Assembly (NCBI GenBank): GCA_963854835.1
Contig: OY978529.1
Location: forward strand, 9,694,775 to 9,758,774
DNA: 64,000 bases
Direction of reading: 5' to 3'
Source: Megamerina dolium
Taxonomy: Eukaryota > Arthropoda > Insecta > Diptera > Megamerinidae
This document shows positions 54,840-64,000 of this stretch, piece after piece (position 1 is the stretch's first letter; each line of letters opens with the position of its first letter). The notes below the pieces were generated by a model, which did not search any database, was not told the origin of the DNA, and saw only the letters and a list, made by a program, of their open reading frames with translations. The position numbers and the translations under genes are program-made.

Positions 54840-56690
54840 TTCACCAGCCAGCTCTTTCCTTCGCTAATTCGCGCCAGTTAGAAATTCCGAGCACTGACAA
54901 GATCTCCAGTACTTGACCTTTCCACCGTAGGTTGTGTCTGTCTCTTCTGCGTCGTCCACCAGTGGGTTTCGAATATAACACCTCCTTAGCCGGAGCGTGT
55001 TCTTCCATTCACTCGACATGACCTAGTCAGCGCAGCCGCTGAATTTTATTGCGCATTACTATGTCGATGTCGGCATACAGCTCATACAGCTAATGGTTAT
55101 ATCTTATGTGATAGTAGCCACCAACGCAAATAGGTCCAAAGATCTTGCGTAGGACTTTTCTCTCGAAAACTCTAAGCATTCACTCATCCGAGGTGGACAT
55201 TTTCCAGGCTTCAGCGCCATATGTTAGGACAGGCATGATGAGAGACTTGTAGAGTGTAGTTTTCATTCGTCGAGAGAGGGCTCGATTTCTCAATTGCTTA
55301 CTCAGTCCAAAGTATCACCTGTTAGCAAGAGTTATCCTACGCATGATCTCCAGGCTGATGTCATTACAGTTGTTGATGCTGGTTCCAAGTTAGACAAAGT
55401 CGCTTACTACTTCAAAAGCGTAGTTGTCAACAGTGACGTGCTGTCCAAGACGCCGGGACTCTTTGTTTGTTGACACTAGATACTTCGTCTTGCCCTCGTT
55501 CACCGTAAGAACTATCCGACGCGACTCCCTTTCCAACTCTTAGAATGCTGCACTGACTGCTCGCGTGTTCATGCCGATTATGTCAATATCGTCGGCATAC
55601 GCTAACAGCATGACACTTTTGTTGAAGATAGTGCCATTATGTCGTAGATCAGCAGCTCGTATTATTTTCTCCATAATAAGATTGAAGAAGTCGCACGATA
55701 ACGAATCACCTTGTCTGAAACCCCGTTCCCTATTAAACGGTGCGGAGAGGTCCTTCCCAATTTTCACTGCAGAACGGGAACTATGCAGTGTCATTCTACA
55801 AAGTCTAATGAGTTTTGCAGGAATACCGAACTCAGTCATTGTTGCGTAGAGGTAATCCCTTACCGGACTATAGAAGGCGGCTTTATAATAGGTGGTGTGT
55901 GTCGATCTGTTTTTCTTGGGTCTTCCCCAGGATTTGACGCGGTGTGAAAATCTGGTCGATGATGAATTTATCAGGTCTGAAGCAACACTGATAAGGTCCA
56001 ATCATTCTGGTTGCTGATCATAAGCTTCAACCTTTCACACAGTACGTTCGATAGAACCTTGTATGCGATGCTCAGTAGACTTATTCCACGGTAATTGGCG
56101 CAAATTGTGGGGTCTCTTTTTTATGTACGGGACAGGTAACACTGAGCCTCCAATCATCAGGCATGCTTTCATCCGACCATATTCTGCTTATGAGTTGGTG
56201 CATGCGGGTGAGCAGCTCATCGCCTCCGGTCTTAAACAACTCGGCAGGCAGGCCATCAGTTCCTGCAGCTTTGTTGTTCTCAGTCTTAAAATGGCCGTTT
56301 CAACCTCGTCATAGTCGGGTGGTGGAACATCAACACCATCATCTGTAATTGGGGTTATCGGGCAATCTCCTCCACTGGCGGAATTGTTCGTAGCATCGCC
56401 ATTCAGTAACGTAGAGAAGTGTTCCCTTCTCAGTACACTCTGGACATCTGTAACCACATTCCCATGTCCATCACGACAAGAAGAGGCTCCGGGATTTAAA
56501 CCGCCACTCAGGCGCTTGATCTTTTCGAAGAATTTTCGAGTCTCATTCTTGTCGGTACACATCTCTATCTCCTCACACTCACGTCTTTCCAGCTCCCTCT
56601 TCTTGCGCCTGAAAAGACATCTCTCTGCACTCCTTTTCTCTCTGTACCGCTCCTTAACAGCTCGCATTGCGCCTGCACCCATACTTTATA
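54840..56690 (-). pseudogene. non-LTR retrotransposon (LINE) reverse transcriptase relic
   Basis: Minus strand, from 56682 down: a charged region EKRSAERCLFRRKKRELERR and NETRKFFEKIKRLSGGLNPG as found between endonuclease and RT of insect LINEs; then RGFRQGDSLSCDFFNLIMEK and VMLLAYADDIDIIGM (the catalytic YADD) at about 55790-55600; then KTKYLVSTNKESRR, MKTTLYKSLIMPVLTYGAEA and LRVFERKVLRKIFGPICVGG down to about 55130, ending near RDRHNLRWKGQVLEIL and WRELAKERAGW at about 54850. Stops and frameshifts break it into at least four pieces. The endonuclease is missing. The clade is not assigned. Confidence 0.85.
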
Positions 56691-57318
56691 ATTTTTAATG
56701 GTTTCCGTTCATACATTCTTCTCAGGCAACTTCAGGCAACTCCAACAAGTTGAGTTGCCATCCGTAATAGGGACATTAAAATAGCACTCTTGTACCAACG
56801 TTAGATTCAAAAAAAAATATTTCGAGTGCTCTCAAAGTATCGATACTTACTTAATAGCAAAGTGAAAATCAGCGTGTACAGTATTTACTTGTACACGCTG
56901 GTATCGATTGATCCCTATATAGGGGCAACTGTAATCTCCCCGCTCGTCTATTAAGTTTCTGGTTCTGTAAATTTTCAAGTAATTTTACTTGACGCCCTAT
57001 ACTTTGTACCTTTCAACTTACCTATATCAAATTACAGAGACTTCTTTTTTCTACATTATAAACAATATGGAAGACATAACCTGCCAGCTCATATTTTTGC
57101 CGATTTAGCTTGCTCTGAATCGTCAATATATACAATTTTACTTACAGGAAGAACGTTATATAAAACGAGTTCTTGAACTGCACTGAGTCTTAAATTAAAT
57201 TAAATTTCTCTTAATAACAAAACTACATAAGGAACTCAAATATATTATTTTCACTAATAAAACTTTAAAAAAATCAACGAAAAATCTCGCAAGATTTTAA
57301 AGCAGTAGGTCATTTATG
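56691..57318. other. intergenic, SelT-like 3' flank
   Basis: No gene. Contains the palindrome AGTATCGATACT at 56836-56847, which includes a TATCGATA (DRE-type) motif. Confidence 0.45.
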
Positions 57319-57480
57319 TTATTTTACAAAATCGGGATTCTCATGAATTTTTTCTGAAAACTGCAACTGATTATCGATAATTTGAAAAAGCTCCTGTGGT
57401 GCCGGTATACGACCTGTCTGCAACTTGGACCAAACTGGCACATCATTCAGTGTTATCTCAAATGCTCCTGATGACACGAG
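57319..57480 (-). CDS. SelT: SelT-like exon 3
   Basis: 53 codons plus TAA, acceptor ATATAG. LVSSGAFEITLNDVPVW to HENPDFVK. Confidence 0.94.
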   Translation of the reverse strand, partial: LVSSGAFEITLNDVPVWSKLQTGRIPAPQELFQIIDNQLQFSEKIHENPDFVK

Positions 57481-58415
57481 CTATATTGAATACAAATGAA
57501 ATTACGATTGTGTCCGGCATTATATTTATGTGAATGTTTAGACAATACTCACCTGACCTTCCAGCATATTGCCCACAAAAAATATCATCATGCAAGCATA
57601 TAGCTTATTATCCAGCAGATGTCGCCACCAACTGGGCGTCTGTTGGCGAACAACACCGAAGATATCAAAAGATGATATAATCCCGACTATTAATAATATT
57701 TTTACAGCAAAAATCACTTTAGAGAGGTACATGTTTATTCCTGGAGGATTATAATGTCCACCTATTACAGTTATGTCTGGATACTTTTCAGCTAAGATGT
57801 TGACATAATCCTCGAATGCTTTACGGTAACCGCATGAATAACTGAAGACATGTATATATAAAAATATTACTATCATTGGGTCGTAAGTTATTACAATAAT
57901 AGATATATTAAGGGCGAATTTTATAAGTTGAGCCAGCCATGGTAATATGGTAACTCCAGTTTATGTGCAGTGTGAGAAGCAACATGAATGAATGCATAAA
58001 TTGTAAATATGGTGTGAAAATTAAAACATTTGCCATATTAAAAAGTTGACTTTTGCTTTTATATGGGGAAGGTGACAGAGTTCACTTCATATAAAACCAA
58101 TTAACTATCAACCGCTCTCAAACGTTTCCAGACGCAAACGTATCTTATGGAATTTAACCTTAACATATAATTTCCATGCAATATTGCATTCACAGGTATG
58201 TAACATAATACAATAAAAAATAAATATATTAACATATCGATTTTTAGTATTTACCAATACATAAACGACATTGTGGGTCCTCCAACATTTTGTCCAATCT
58301 TAGTAGCGGGAATCTCCTTCTCAGCATAAACACCAAAATTGATACTCCATAAAAGCAAAAATCCAATTAAAGTGCAGAATACTACCGAAAGGTCTTGGCT
58401 GCCCTTTACACCCAT
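57319..58415 (-). CDS. SelT: SelT-like protein (thioredoxin reductase-like selenoprotein T homologue), complete
   Basis: ER-membrane redox protein of the SelWTH family. Three coding exons: 58415-58255, 57841-57553, 57480-57319, joined by GTAAAT-CTTCAG and GTGAGT-ATATAG introns, giving about 203 residues. Residues 4-30 form a signal peptide or anchor (VVFCTLIGFLLLWSINF). The thioredoxin-fold motif reads FMYCYSCGYRKAFEDY, with the first Cys codon split by intron 1. A hydrophobic segment follows (KVIFAVKILLIVGIISSF), then SSGAFEITLNDVPVWSKL near the end, and ENPDFVK stop. In vertebrate SelT the second redox position is selenocysteine; here it is an ordinary TGC cysteine, so no recoding element is required. 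The gene lies between a LINE relic and a P-like relic. Confidence 0.95.
57553..57841 (-). CDS. SelT: SelT-like exon 2
   Basis: 289 bases, TCTTCAG acceptor and GTGAGT donor. Carries YSCGYRKAFEDYV, HYNPPGINMYLSKV and MMIFFVGNMLEGQ. Confidence 0.94.
58255..58415 (-). CDS. SelT: SelT-like exon 1
   Basis: ATG at 58415-58413; 53 codons plus two bases, donor GTAAAT. Encodes MGVKGSQDLS, the hydrophobic segment and TKIGQNVGGPTMSFMY. Confidence 0.92.
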
Positions 58416-59213
58416 TTCAATTGAAAATTCTGGATTATCTTTGTATGTAACTTAGTAAAATTATTCTATTTACTCCTCAAGTTGCCGTAGATTTACTCCT
58501 ATTTCTGAGTATTCCTTTGTTTTATTATATTCTTTCTATCATATGCTTAATTAGCAAGGTATTGCAACGTACAAACGGGAGAAGTTGTAATATAGTAAAC
58601 AGTTTGACTGCAGTTGTAAACCGATTAGGTGCGACATCAATATTGCAACACGACGACAAGTGGCGTTTGCAACAAAAGTTGTGATGATGTCTGCGGTTAA
58701 AACGAACTCAACGCGGTAACGACAACATAAACATTTTAATAGTGCCTGCCCAGCCGCAACTGTGCAAGCAAGATAGGTAGAAAAGTAGGCACCAATATGC
58801 CTGTCCAGGCTAATGTCGACAGGCACATTGAGAACATTTAAAAAAAATACAATAACGTTAATAAATGTTTCACAAATCACTTCATTCTTATTACCTCGAG
58901 CCTAAAACAAATCAAGCCAAATCTAATTATTTCATGCGTGCTGATTACTCATGATGGAATAATTAAAGGTGCTGTACGTTGGATTCTATCTCTTTCTAAT
59001 TTGACAATTCTGACTCTCCAGGCAAATCAATAATGCTTTTTTGCAAACTTACTTTTTCATTTTCGAAGAAAATTTATAAACTGTAGTTTACAATTTACTT
59101 TAATGAAAAAAATATGGGTTTGCATTACTGTCGTTTTTTTCATCGTTGCTTTTATCATTTTCGTTCAGAATTTATATTCAAATTAGATTTCTTCCATTTA
59201 AAAACCCTTTGGT
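58416..59213. other. SelT-like upstream region
   Basis: Should contain the SelT-like promoter. A short segment at 58748-58790 (CCGCAACTGTGC...GTAGAAAAGTAGGCA) recurs at 61720-61758, so it is repetitive. No promoter motif can be named with confidence. Confidence 0.4.
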
Positions 59214-59880
59214 ATGGATTTGGAAAATCAATTAAAAATTATTTCGAAAATGGACTCATGTATGTTTGATACTCGTCAGGAGAACTATGATTTCAACTAT
59301 ATTCTCACATATAGATTAAACCAAGATGTCTTAGAAAATTTTTTTGGTGCAATGCGAGCAAGAGGTGGACTTCATAACAATTCTAGTCGCATGCAGTTTA
59401 AATAGAGATTACGTAAATATCTGCTAGGTGTGTTATTTATGTTCAAGACAATACTAATGTATTATTATACTATACATTATAATCACAGCCCGAGATACGA
59501 AAACTCTTGGGGCTCGCGGTAATGTAGAAGCCGATGAAACCGACTGATTCAAACTTGATTCAGTGGAAGATCTGAGCAAGTTCCTTACAGATATTGGTAA
59601 TGGAGTAAACGAATATGCATTCTGTGGCGACATTCAAGAGTGCGACATTATTGAATGTCTACATGAGGATGCGCTGGAATACGTTGCGGGGTATATAATA
59701 AGAAAATTATGATTAAGTAATTATTTGTCTAAAGAACCAAATTATACATGGGTTGATGAGGTTTCTCGTGGTGCGCTGCAGAAACCCTCATCACAATTCC
59801 TTTCGGATATAAAAATCTTAGAATCAGTTTTTTCTCATTTTAATGGTACACGTATTTCAAATTGTGGAAAAATTATTTTT
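59214..59880 (+). pseudogene. P-element/THAP9-like transposase relic
   Basis: Plus-strand fragments in order: LNQDVLENFFGAMRARGGLH (59300-59370), RLRKYLLGV in the next frame, HEDALEYVAGYIIRKL (59660-59706), NYTWVDEVSRGALQKPS and FLSDIKILESVFSHFNG. These match the C-terminal half of P-element transposase and THAP9. A stop follows the first fragment and the frames are broken. The THAP domain and N-terminal half are absent and no terminal repeats were seen. Confidence 0.82.
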
Positions 59881-60640
59881 TAAATGCCGGATGCACTTTC
59901 GCATTAAACATTTAAATAAATAAAAGAATAAAACCACATATCATTTGGTTTTTTCTTTTCAAATAATATATATTTCCATTTTAATCATAACGTTACACAA
60001 CCTCACTTTTGTTAATTTTACTCAGCAATAATAATTCGTTATTTAGAGGGAATTCTAAGTTATTTAAAAAAGGTAAATGAAGTTCTTTTTTCTAAATAAA
60101 TAAATTATCTTTAACACCAACAATCACGGTTATCCATATTTCATTTGACCCTAAAAAAGTATGTTTTTCCTACGTTTTCATAAAAAGCCTTATATTATTC
60201 CCCGTTTTCCCGTACTTCCAAATTGCAACATTGGGCGTGGGGAGTGTCAAAATGTGCCTGTCATTACGTACAGCACCTTTAATTATTCCATCATGCTCAT
60301 GACTAACATTTCGTTCTGCTACATGCCAAATGTATGTAGATTTTTAAATCTATCCAAAAACATAATCCAAAAACTACAGGTAGTTCCGTTTTCACTCTCG
60401 CACAGATAGTCGAAAACTTGACATTCAAGTTTTTATCAATATTCTACTGATATTCTAATGCCACATTGATATTTAATGTTATATTGTAGTTGTTTTTTTT
60501 TTTATAAAAAATTGGTTTTTCTATTTTTCTATGTTTTGTATTTATATGGACATACGAAGACTTGATTTATTTTAAATGATGATTTATTTATCGAATTCCA
60601 ACGAATGATAGCCCTAAAAAACAATAAACGATCTATAATT
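59881..60640. other. intergenic, nothing recognised
   Basis: AT-rich. An open frame of 82 codons at 60161-60409 has no recognisable domain. Confidence 0.4.
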
Positions 60641-60849
60641 TCTTGTCAAAATGCACAATCACGCTTTTTAATAAAACTATCTGTCGCAAACGACCGCTCT
60701 GTGAACTTATAGCAGAGAACCACTTTACGGTTTCATCAGAATCAAACCCGTATGACCTTCAACGTTTTTTGCAGGGAAAAGATGGAATTATCAAATTCAG
60801 ACAAAACGTAAAGAAAAATAATTAAAACCAAGACGGAAAACACAACATT

Positions 60850-61110
60850 CACAACATTTACATTTACCCATGTATAACTTGAATCAGCGCCATCCTGAAT
60901 CGCAATATCTCCCACTTCGTATCGTAATTTATGACATATATAACCAGCAATATTTTCGAGGCCGACATTGTCAACTTCAAAACAATCTAATCCGAGCTCT
61001 GTTAATAAGTTAATTTAAACAGTTAAATATTTCCATACAATAAAAAACTATTTTTTGTTACCATTAACTGCAATTTCCGAATCCGGCAGACAGTTGGCTC
61101 CCGCGCTTCA
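60850..61110 (-). pseudogene. second, diverged P-element-like relic
   Basis: The minus strand reads ELGLDCFEVDNVGLENIAGY, then ICHKLRYEVGDIAIQDGADS, then SYTWVN. This parallels the AGYI-x-x-KL and YTWVDE segments of the relic at 59.7 kb but differs at most other positions, so it is not a recent copy of it. A preceding segment ANCLPDSEIAVNG may be linked by an intron (GTAACA donor-like). Sequence down to 60640 could continue the relic but is uncertain. Confidence 0.6.
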
Positions 61111-61830
61111 ATTTAAGTTTCGACGCAAAGCCTGGAAAGTTAGGAACATTTCACAAATGCGAATGCTGTGCAAATAAAATAAATAAATTTTACCCATTTC
61201 ATATTGCTTGAGGTTTATAAAATCATAATTTATGAAATGGTCCTTGCAAATCAAACTATTTTTGTGGTTAAAAGGACTTAATTGCAGGCAGAAACTAATC
61301 CACTTTTTTTGCCAAATCCACACCACACAAAAAGGTAAAATAGTTCTTTAATAACGATTTGTCGGAACTATCGTTATGGCAACTCGCCACTGCACACTTC
61401 ATTTATAAAAATCACCTTTTTTTCAATCAAAATTGTTTGCAGTAACCGCGTACTATATAAATGCAAGAATTATAAAAATTTATTTGCCCTTTTCGGTTAA
61501 TATTCTTTTGATTTATGACGTCACCGAATCAAAGCTAACATCGTTAGTTGCAACGAATTACATTGTGTGGAAAGAAAATCGAATCGTCTAGCAGCCTAGT
61601 ATATAATCGATACTTTTTGGTTGGTATCGATGCATTTTGAGAAAAATTCTTCGAAGCAAAAGTATCGATACTAAAGGTGTATTTGCACATCCATAGTTTC
61701 AATTGAACTCGTTTAGTCCCGCAACTGTGCGAGTGAAGTAGGTAGAAAAGTAGGCAGTCGGAAAAAGATGGAAGTTTGCGCCGAAAGTCCAATGCAAAAT
61801 TAAAAATCGGCACAACGAGCTATGTTCTAA
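61111..61830. other. intergenic with TATCGATA palindrome
   Basis: No gene. AGTATCGATACT at 61661-61672 duplicates the palindrome at 56836. The segment at 61720-61758 repeats 58748-58790. Confidence 0.45.
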
Positions 61831-62032
61831 TGCTGCAACTAGCCACCGACGTAAAAACGTAGAACGTGTCAGCTGACACGACCTATCTTATGGGAATGTC
61901 GTGTAAACGAAAACTCACCACCGTATGACGGTGACGTAGACGTTGCTCGGAGCGGAGAAAATCAATGCAATTTTGTATGTTCTTACGTACGGGCGGTACG
62001 TACGTACGCTACGTCGGTGGCTAGTTGCAGCA
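61831..62032. mobile_element. PIF/Harbinger-type MITE, tandem copy 1
   Basis: 202 bases with perfect inverted ends TGCTGCAACTAGCCACCGAC (and complement), bounded by TAA on the left and TTA on the right. A 3-base TWA target duplication is the hallmark of PIF/Harbinger elements. The interior contains nested palindromes GTCAGCTGAC, ACCGTATGACGGT and GTACGTACGTAC. No coding capacity. Confidence 0.85.
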
Positions 62033-62035
62033 TTA

Positions 62036-62229
62036 TGCTGCAACTAGCCACCGACGTAGAACGTGTCAGCTGACACGACCTATCTTATGGGAATGTCGTG
62101 TTAACGAAAACTCACCACCGTATGACGGTGACGTAGACGTTGCTCGGAGCGGAGAAAATCAATGCAATTTTGTATGTTCTTACGTACGGGCGGTACGTAC
62201 GTACGCTACGTCGGTGGCTAGTTGCAGCA
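62036..62229. mobile_element. PIF/Harbinger-type MITE, tandem copy 2
   Basis: 194 bases, nearly identical to copy 1 apart from an eight-base deletion near the left end and a few substitutions, and separated from it only by TTA. The right side is bounded by TAA. The 83-codon frame overlapping it is spurious. Confidence 0.85.
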
Positions 62230-62310
62230 TAAGTGTTTCGTTTTTGACAATTATGCTCGCAAATTTTAGACGTTGAAGCGATAAAATCAGTAAGAAGCGC
62301 TCTATATTAG

Positions 62311-62655
62311 GCTTGTACGATAATTCTTGGTTCAAAATTATTCCACTAACCAATTCGCTTAATCAAAATTAAAATAATAAGATTTTTGATTAATCAAAAT
62401 ATTTTTAATATTAATTATTTGTTTTTTGTGAATTTTCTTTGGGAATGAAAATTGTAAACGCATTCTCATACTAATAATATAATATATTAATCGAATAATT
62501 TCAATTTTTGAATATTCGAAATCATGATTATTCGAATAATTTTAAATTTGATTTATCGAATATTTTGATGTATCAAAATCAGCCCTATTTTATTCCGAAA
62601 TTCCAATTTAAAAAAAAAACGGCGCAATTGCACTAATGTGGACAGGCACTTAAGT
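62311..62655. mobile_element. composite AATTAATC MITE-like element, copy 3
   Basis: Inverted relative to 35474-35895: the AATTAATC-rich module (62311-62587) is followed by GAAATTCCAATTT, GGCGCAATTGCACTAATG and GACAGGCACTT, the complement of the leader seen at 35.5 kb. Confidence 0.68.
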
Positions 62656-63619
62656 GCAACATTGCTAACACGATTTTGTACTAGGAACGTAATCGCTGCA
62701 GGTTGTCTACGTTACTTCACTTTTCCACACGACTTGGGTAATCGCTTGTACACAATTTTGTAAGGAAGGTTGTGACAGCTGACACATTTGTTACTTCGTG
62801 GTCTGCCAATTAGCAATTGCCTATCAGACAAGGCAACAAGATAGTGACTATTCGTAATAGGGCCATATGTTTGTCTCGGGTAACCGGCGCTTTAATGCAC
62901 ATCAGTATCAGTATTGCAAACAGCAACAATATTACGCAATTATAGCGGACATACCCCCTATCTTCACACAGTTTTGTAATCATTAGCAATATATTCAATT
63001 TTAGGCTATTATTGAATTGTATGCTTATAGAAGTTTCGGTTGTCGATTAATTCACATTTTTGTTGCTGGAGGATATATTTGTACGATCTCTTTCACACAA
63101 GGATTAAGGTGTGAAGATTTACAGTGCTGTCCACAAATATAATATGCAAGTTTATTCCACTAATTCCGCACCTTCCACAGACGTAGTCAACTTCCAGTTT
63201 AACTTACGATCTAGTTACACCTAGATAAAGAATCTCGCCCCTCAAACTGAGCTTAGTTACCAGTGCTGTGTGACTACAGAAGATGAAGTTTTTATGAATT
63301 CTATTCTTCTTAAATGTATTTTGACAAGAAATACAAATAAAAAAAAAAAACTCAATTTTATTAAGTAGACGTTCTTGTTTCAAATATTTACTATAGTCGG
63401 TTTCTTATTGAGGTTTTGCTGTGATGGTAGAATTATTCTCAATTTCAAAAATCACTCACAAACCTACTTAATATTCAAAAGCAATAACGGTAGGTATAGG
63501 ACACCAGTTTATGACATAATCTGTAATACAATTAAATAACTAATTCCAAAATAATTGAAATCGGAAAACTAATCCAAATTAAAAAATTAAGCTGCAAACT
63601 CGGCTCACTTGATGTACGA
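62656..63619. other. intergenic, Hop 3' flank
   Basis: No gene recognised. AATAAA on the minus strand at 63357-63362 is a possible distal poly(A) signal for Hop, about 260 bases past its stop. Confidence 0.45.
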
Positions 63620-64000
63620 TTAATGAATTTGTATAATGCCTGATTCCAGCAGTTTCATGATTTTATCAGCTATCGCTGGATTCTGCAAATGTCTGCCAAT
63701 CATAAAAATGTATTATTGAAGTATTATAAAAATTGATTACACCTCGAAATAACTCACTCTTTTACAGCATTAGGGTCGTTTTGCATTTGTTCCAAAATCA
63801 TACGCATTGCCGGATCCTTCAGAATCTGTTGCACCTCTGGATCCGACATGGCATTCTTCCATACCTCCTGAGGATTTCTTTGGAACGACATTGAACACTG
63901 GCGGTATCCCTCCAAAGCTTCTTTATTATTAGGGTCGATTTCCAAAGCTTTTTGATAAGCAGCTGACGCTTTTGATGTTTTTTGCATGCCCTGTTTTTTG
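63620..64000 (-). CDS. Hop: Hsp70/Hsp90 organising protein (Hop/STIP1), C-terminal part, cut by window edge
   Basis: Cytosolic co-chaperone that bridges Hsp70 and Hsp90 through TPR domains. Two exons are visible: from the window edge (64000) to 63758, donor GTGAGT, and 63692-63620 with acceptor TTGGCAG, stop TAA. The visible part has the last helix of a TPR repeat (AAYQKALEIDPNNKEALEGY) and the C-terminal DP2/STI1-type domain: DPEVQQILKDPAMRMILEQM, QNDPNAVKEHLQNPAIADKI, MKLLESGIIQIH at the end. The repeated DP and NP motifs are typical. The N-terminal three quarters lie outside the window. Confidence 0.95.

Noticed and set aside
55565..56698. Plus-strand open frames in the LINE region
   Set aside because: Shadows of the minus-strand reverse transcriptase with its YADD motif.
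60643..60825. 60-codon plus-strand frame with NPYDLQRFLQGKDG
   Set aside because: It briefly recalls a DUF1810-like string, but there is no further support and it lies near a P-like relic on the other strand.
62025..62276. 83-codon open frame
   Set aside because: Lies on the palindromic MITE and carries no domain.

Overview
This is nuclear DNA from a higher (schizophoran) fly, most likely a tephritid-type fruit fly; that family-level placement is inference. The evidence is a head-to-head pair of type IV collagen genes closely matching Drosophila Col4a1 (Cg25C) and viking, short GT-AG introns, AT-rich intergenic DNA with long (TA)n tracts, and a high load of mariner-type transposons.

Layout. 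1-2.6 kb is 3' flank with two SINE copies. 2.6-14.05 kb (minus strand) is the complete Col4a1 gene: eight coding exons, about 1781 residues, with a 5.7-kb intron 2-to-1 interval holding a mariner element and two non-LTR retrotransposon relics. 14.05-16.37 kb is the shared intergenic region between the two start codons and should hold both promoters. 16.37-49.79 kb (plus strand) is the complete viking gene: nine coding exons, about 1837 residues. Its first intron is about 26.3 kb and is packed with microsatellites, SINEs, MITEs and several lineages of mariner relics. 49.8-57.3 kb is a transposon graveyard (mariners, a Tc1 element, a LINE). 57.3-58.4 kb (minus) is a complete three-exon SelT-like gene. 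58.4-63.6 kb holds two diverged P-element-like relics, a tandem pair of PIF/Harbinger-type MITEs and a composite MITE. 63.6-64.0 kb (minus) is the 3' end of Hop (Hsp70/Hsp90 organising protein, STIP1), cut by the window edge.

How the genes work together. Col4a1 and Viking chains assemble as collagen IV heterotrimers of basement membranes, so a shared regulatory interval makes sense for matched expression. SelT-like is an ER thioredoxin-like membrane protein and Hop is a cytosolic co-chaperone; nothing in the sequence ties them functionally to the collagens.

The most unusual material is mobile: a tRNA-derived SINE family with a T-rich tail and clear target-site duplications (one copy nested in a mariner whose uninterrupted site is also present in the window), a tandem Harbinger-like MITE, paired P-like relics, and an 85-residue tail after the NC1 domain of Viking. 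I found no rRNA, functional tRNA, CRISPR array or virus.
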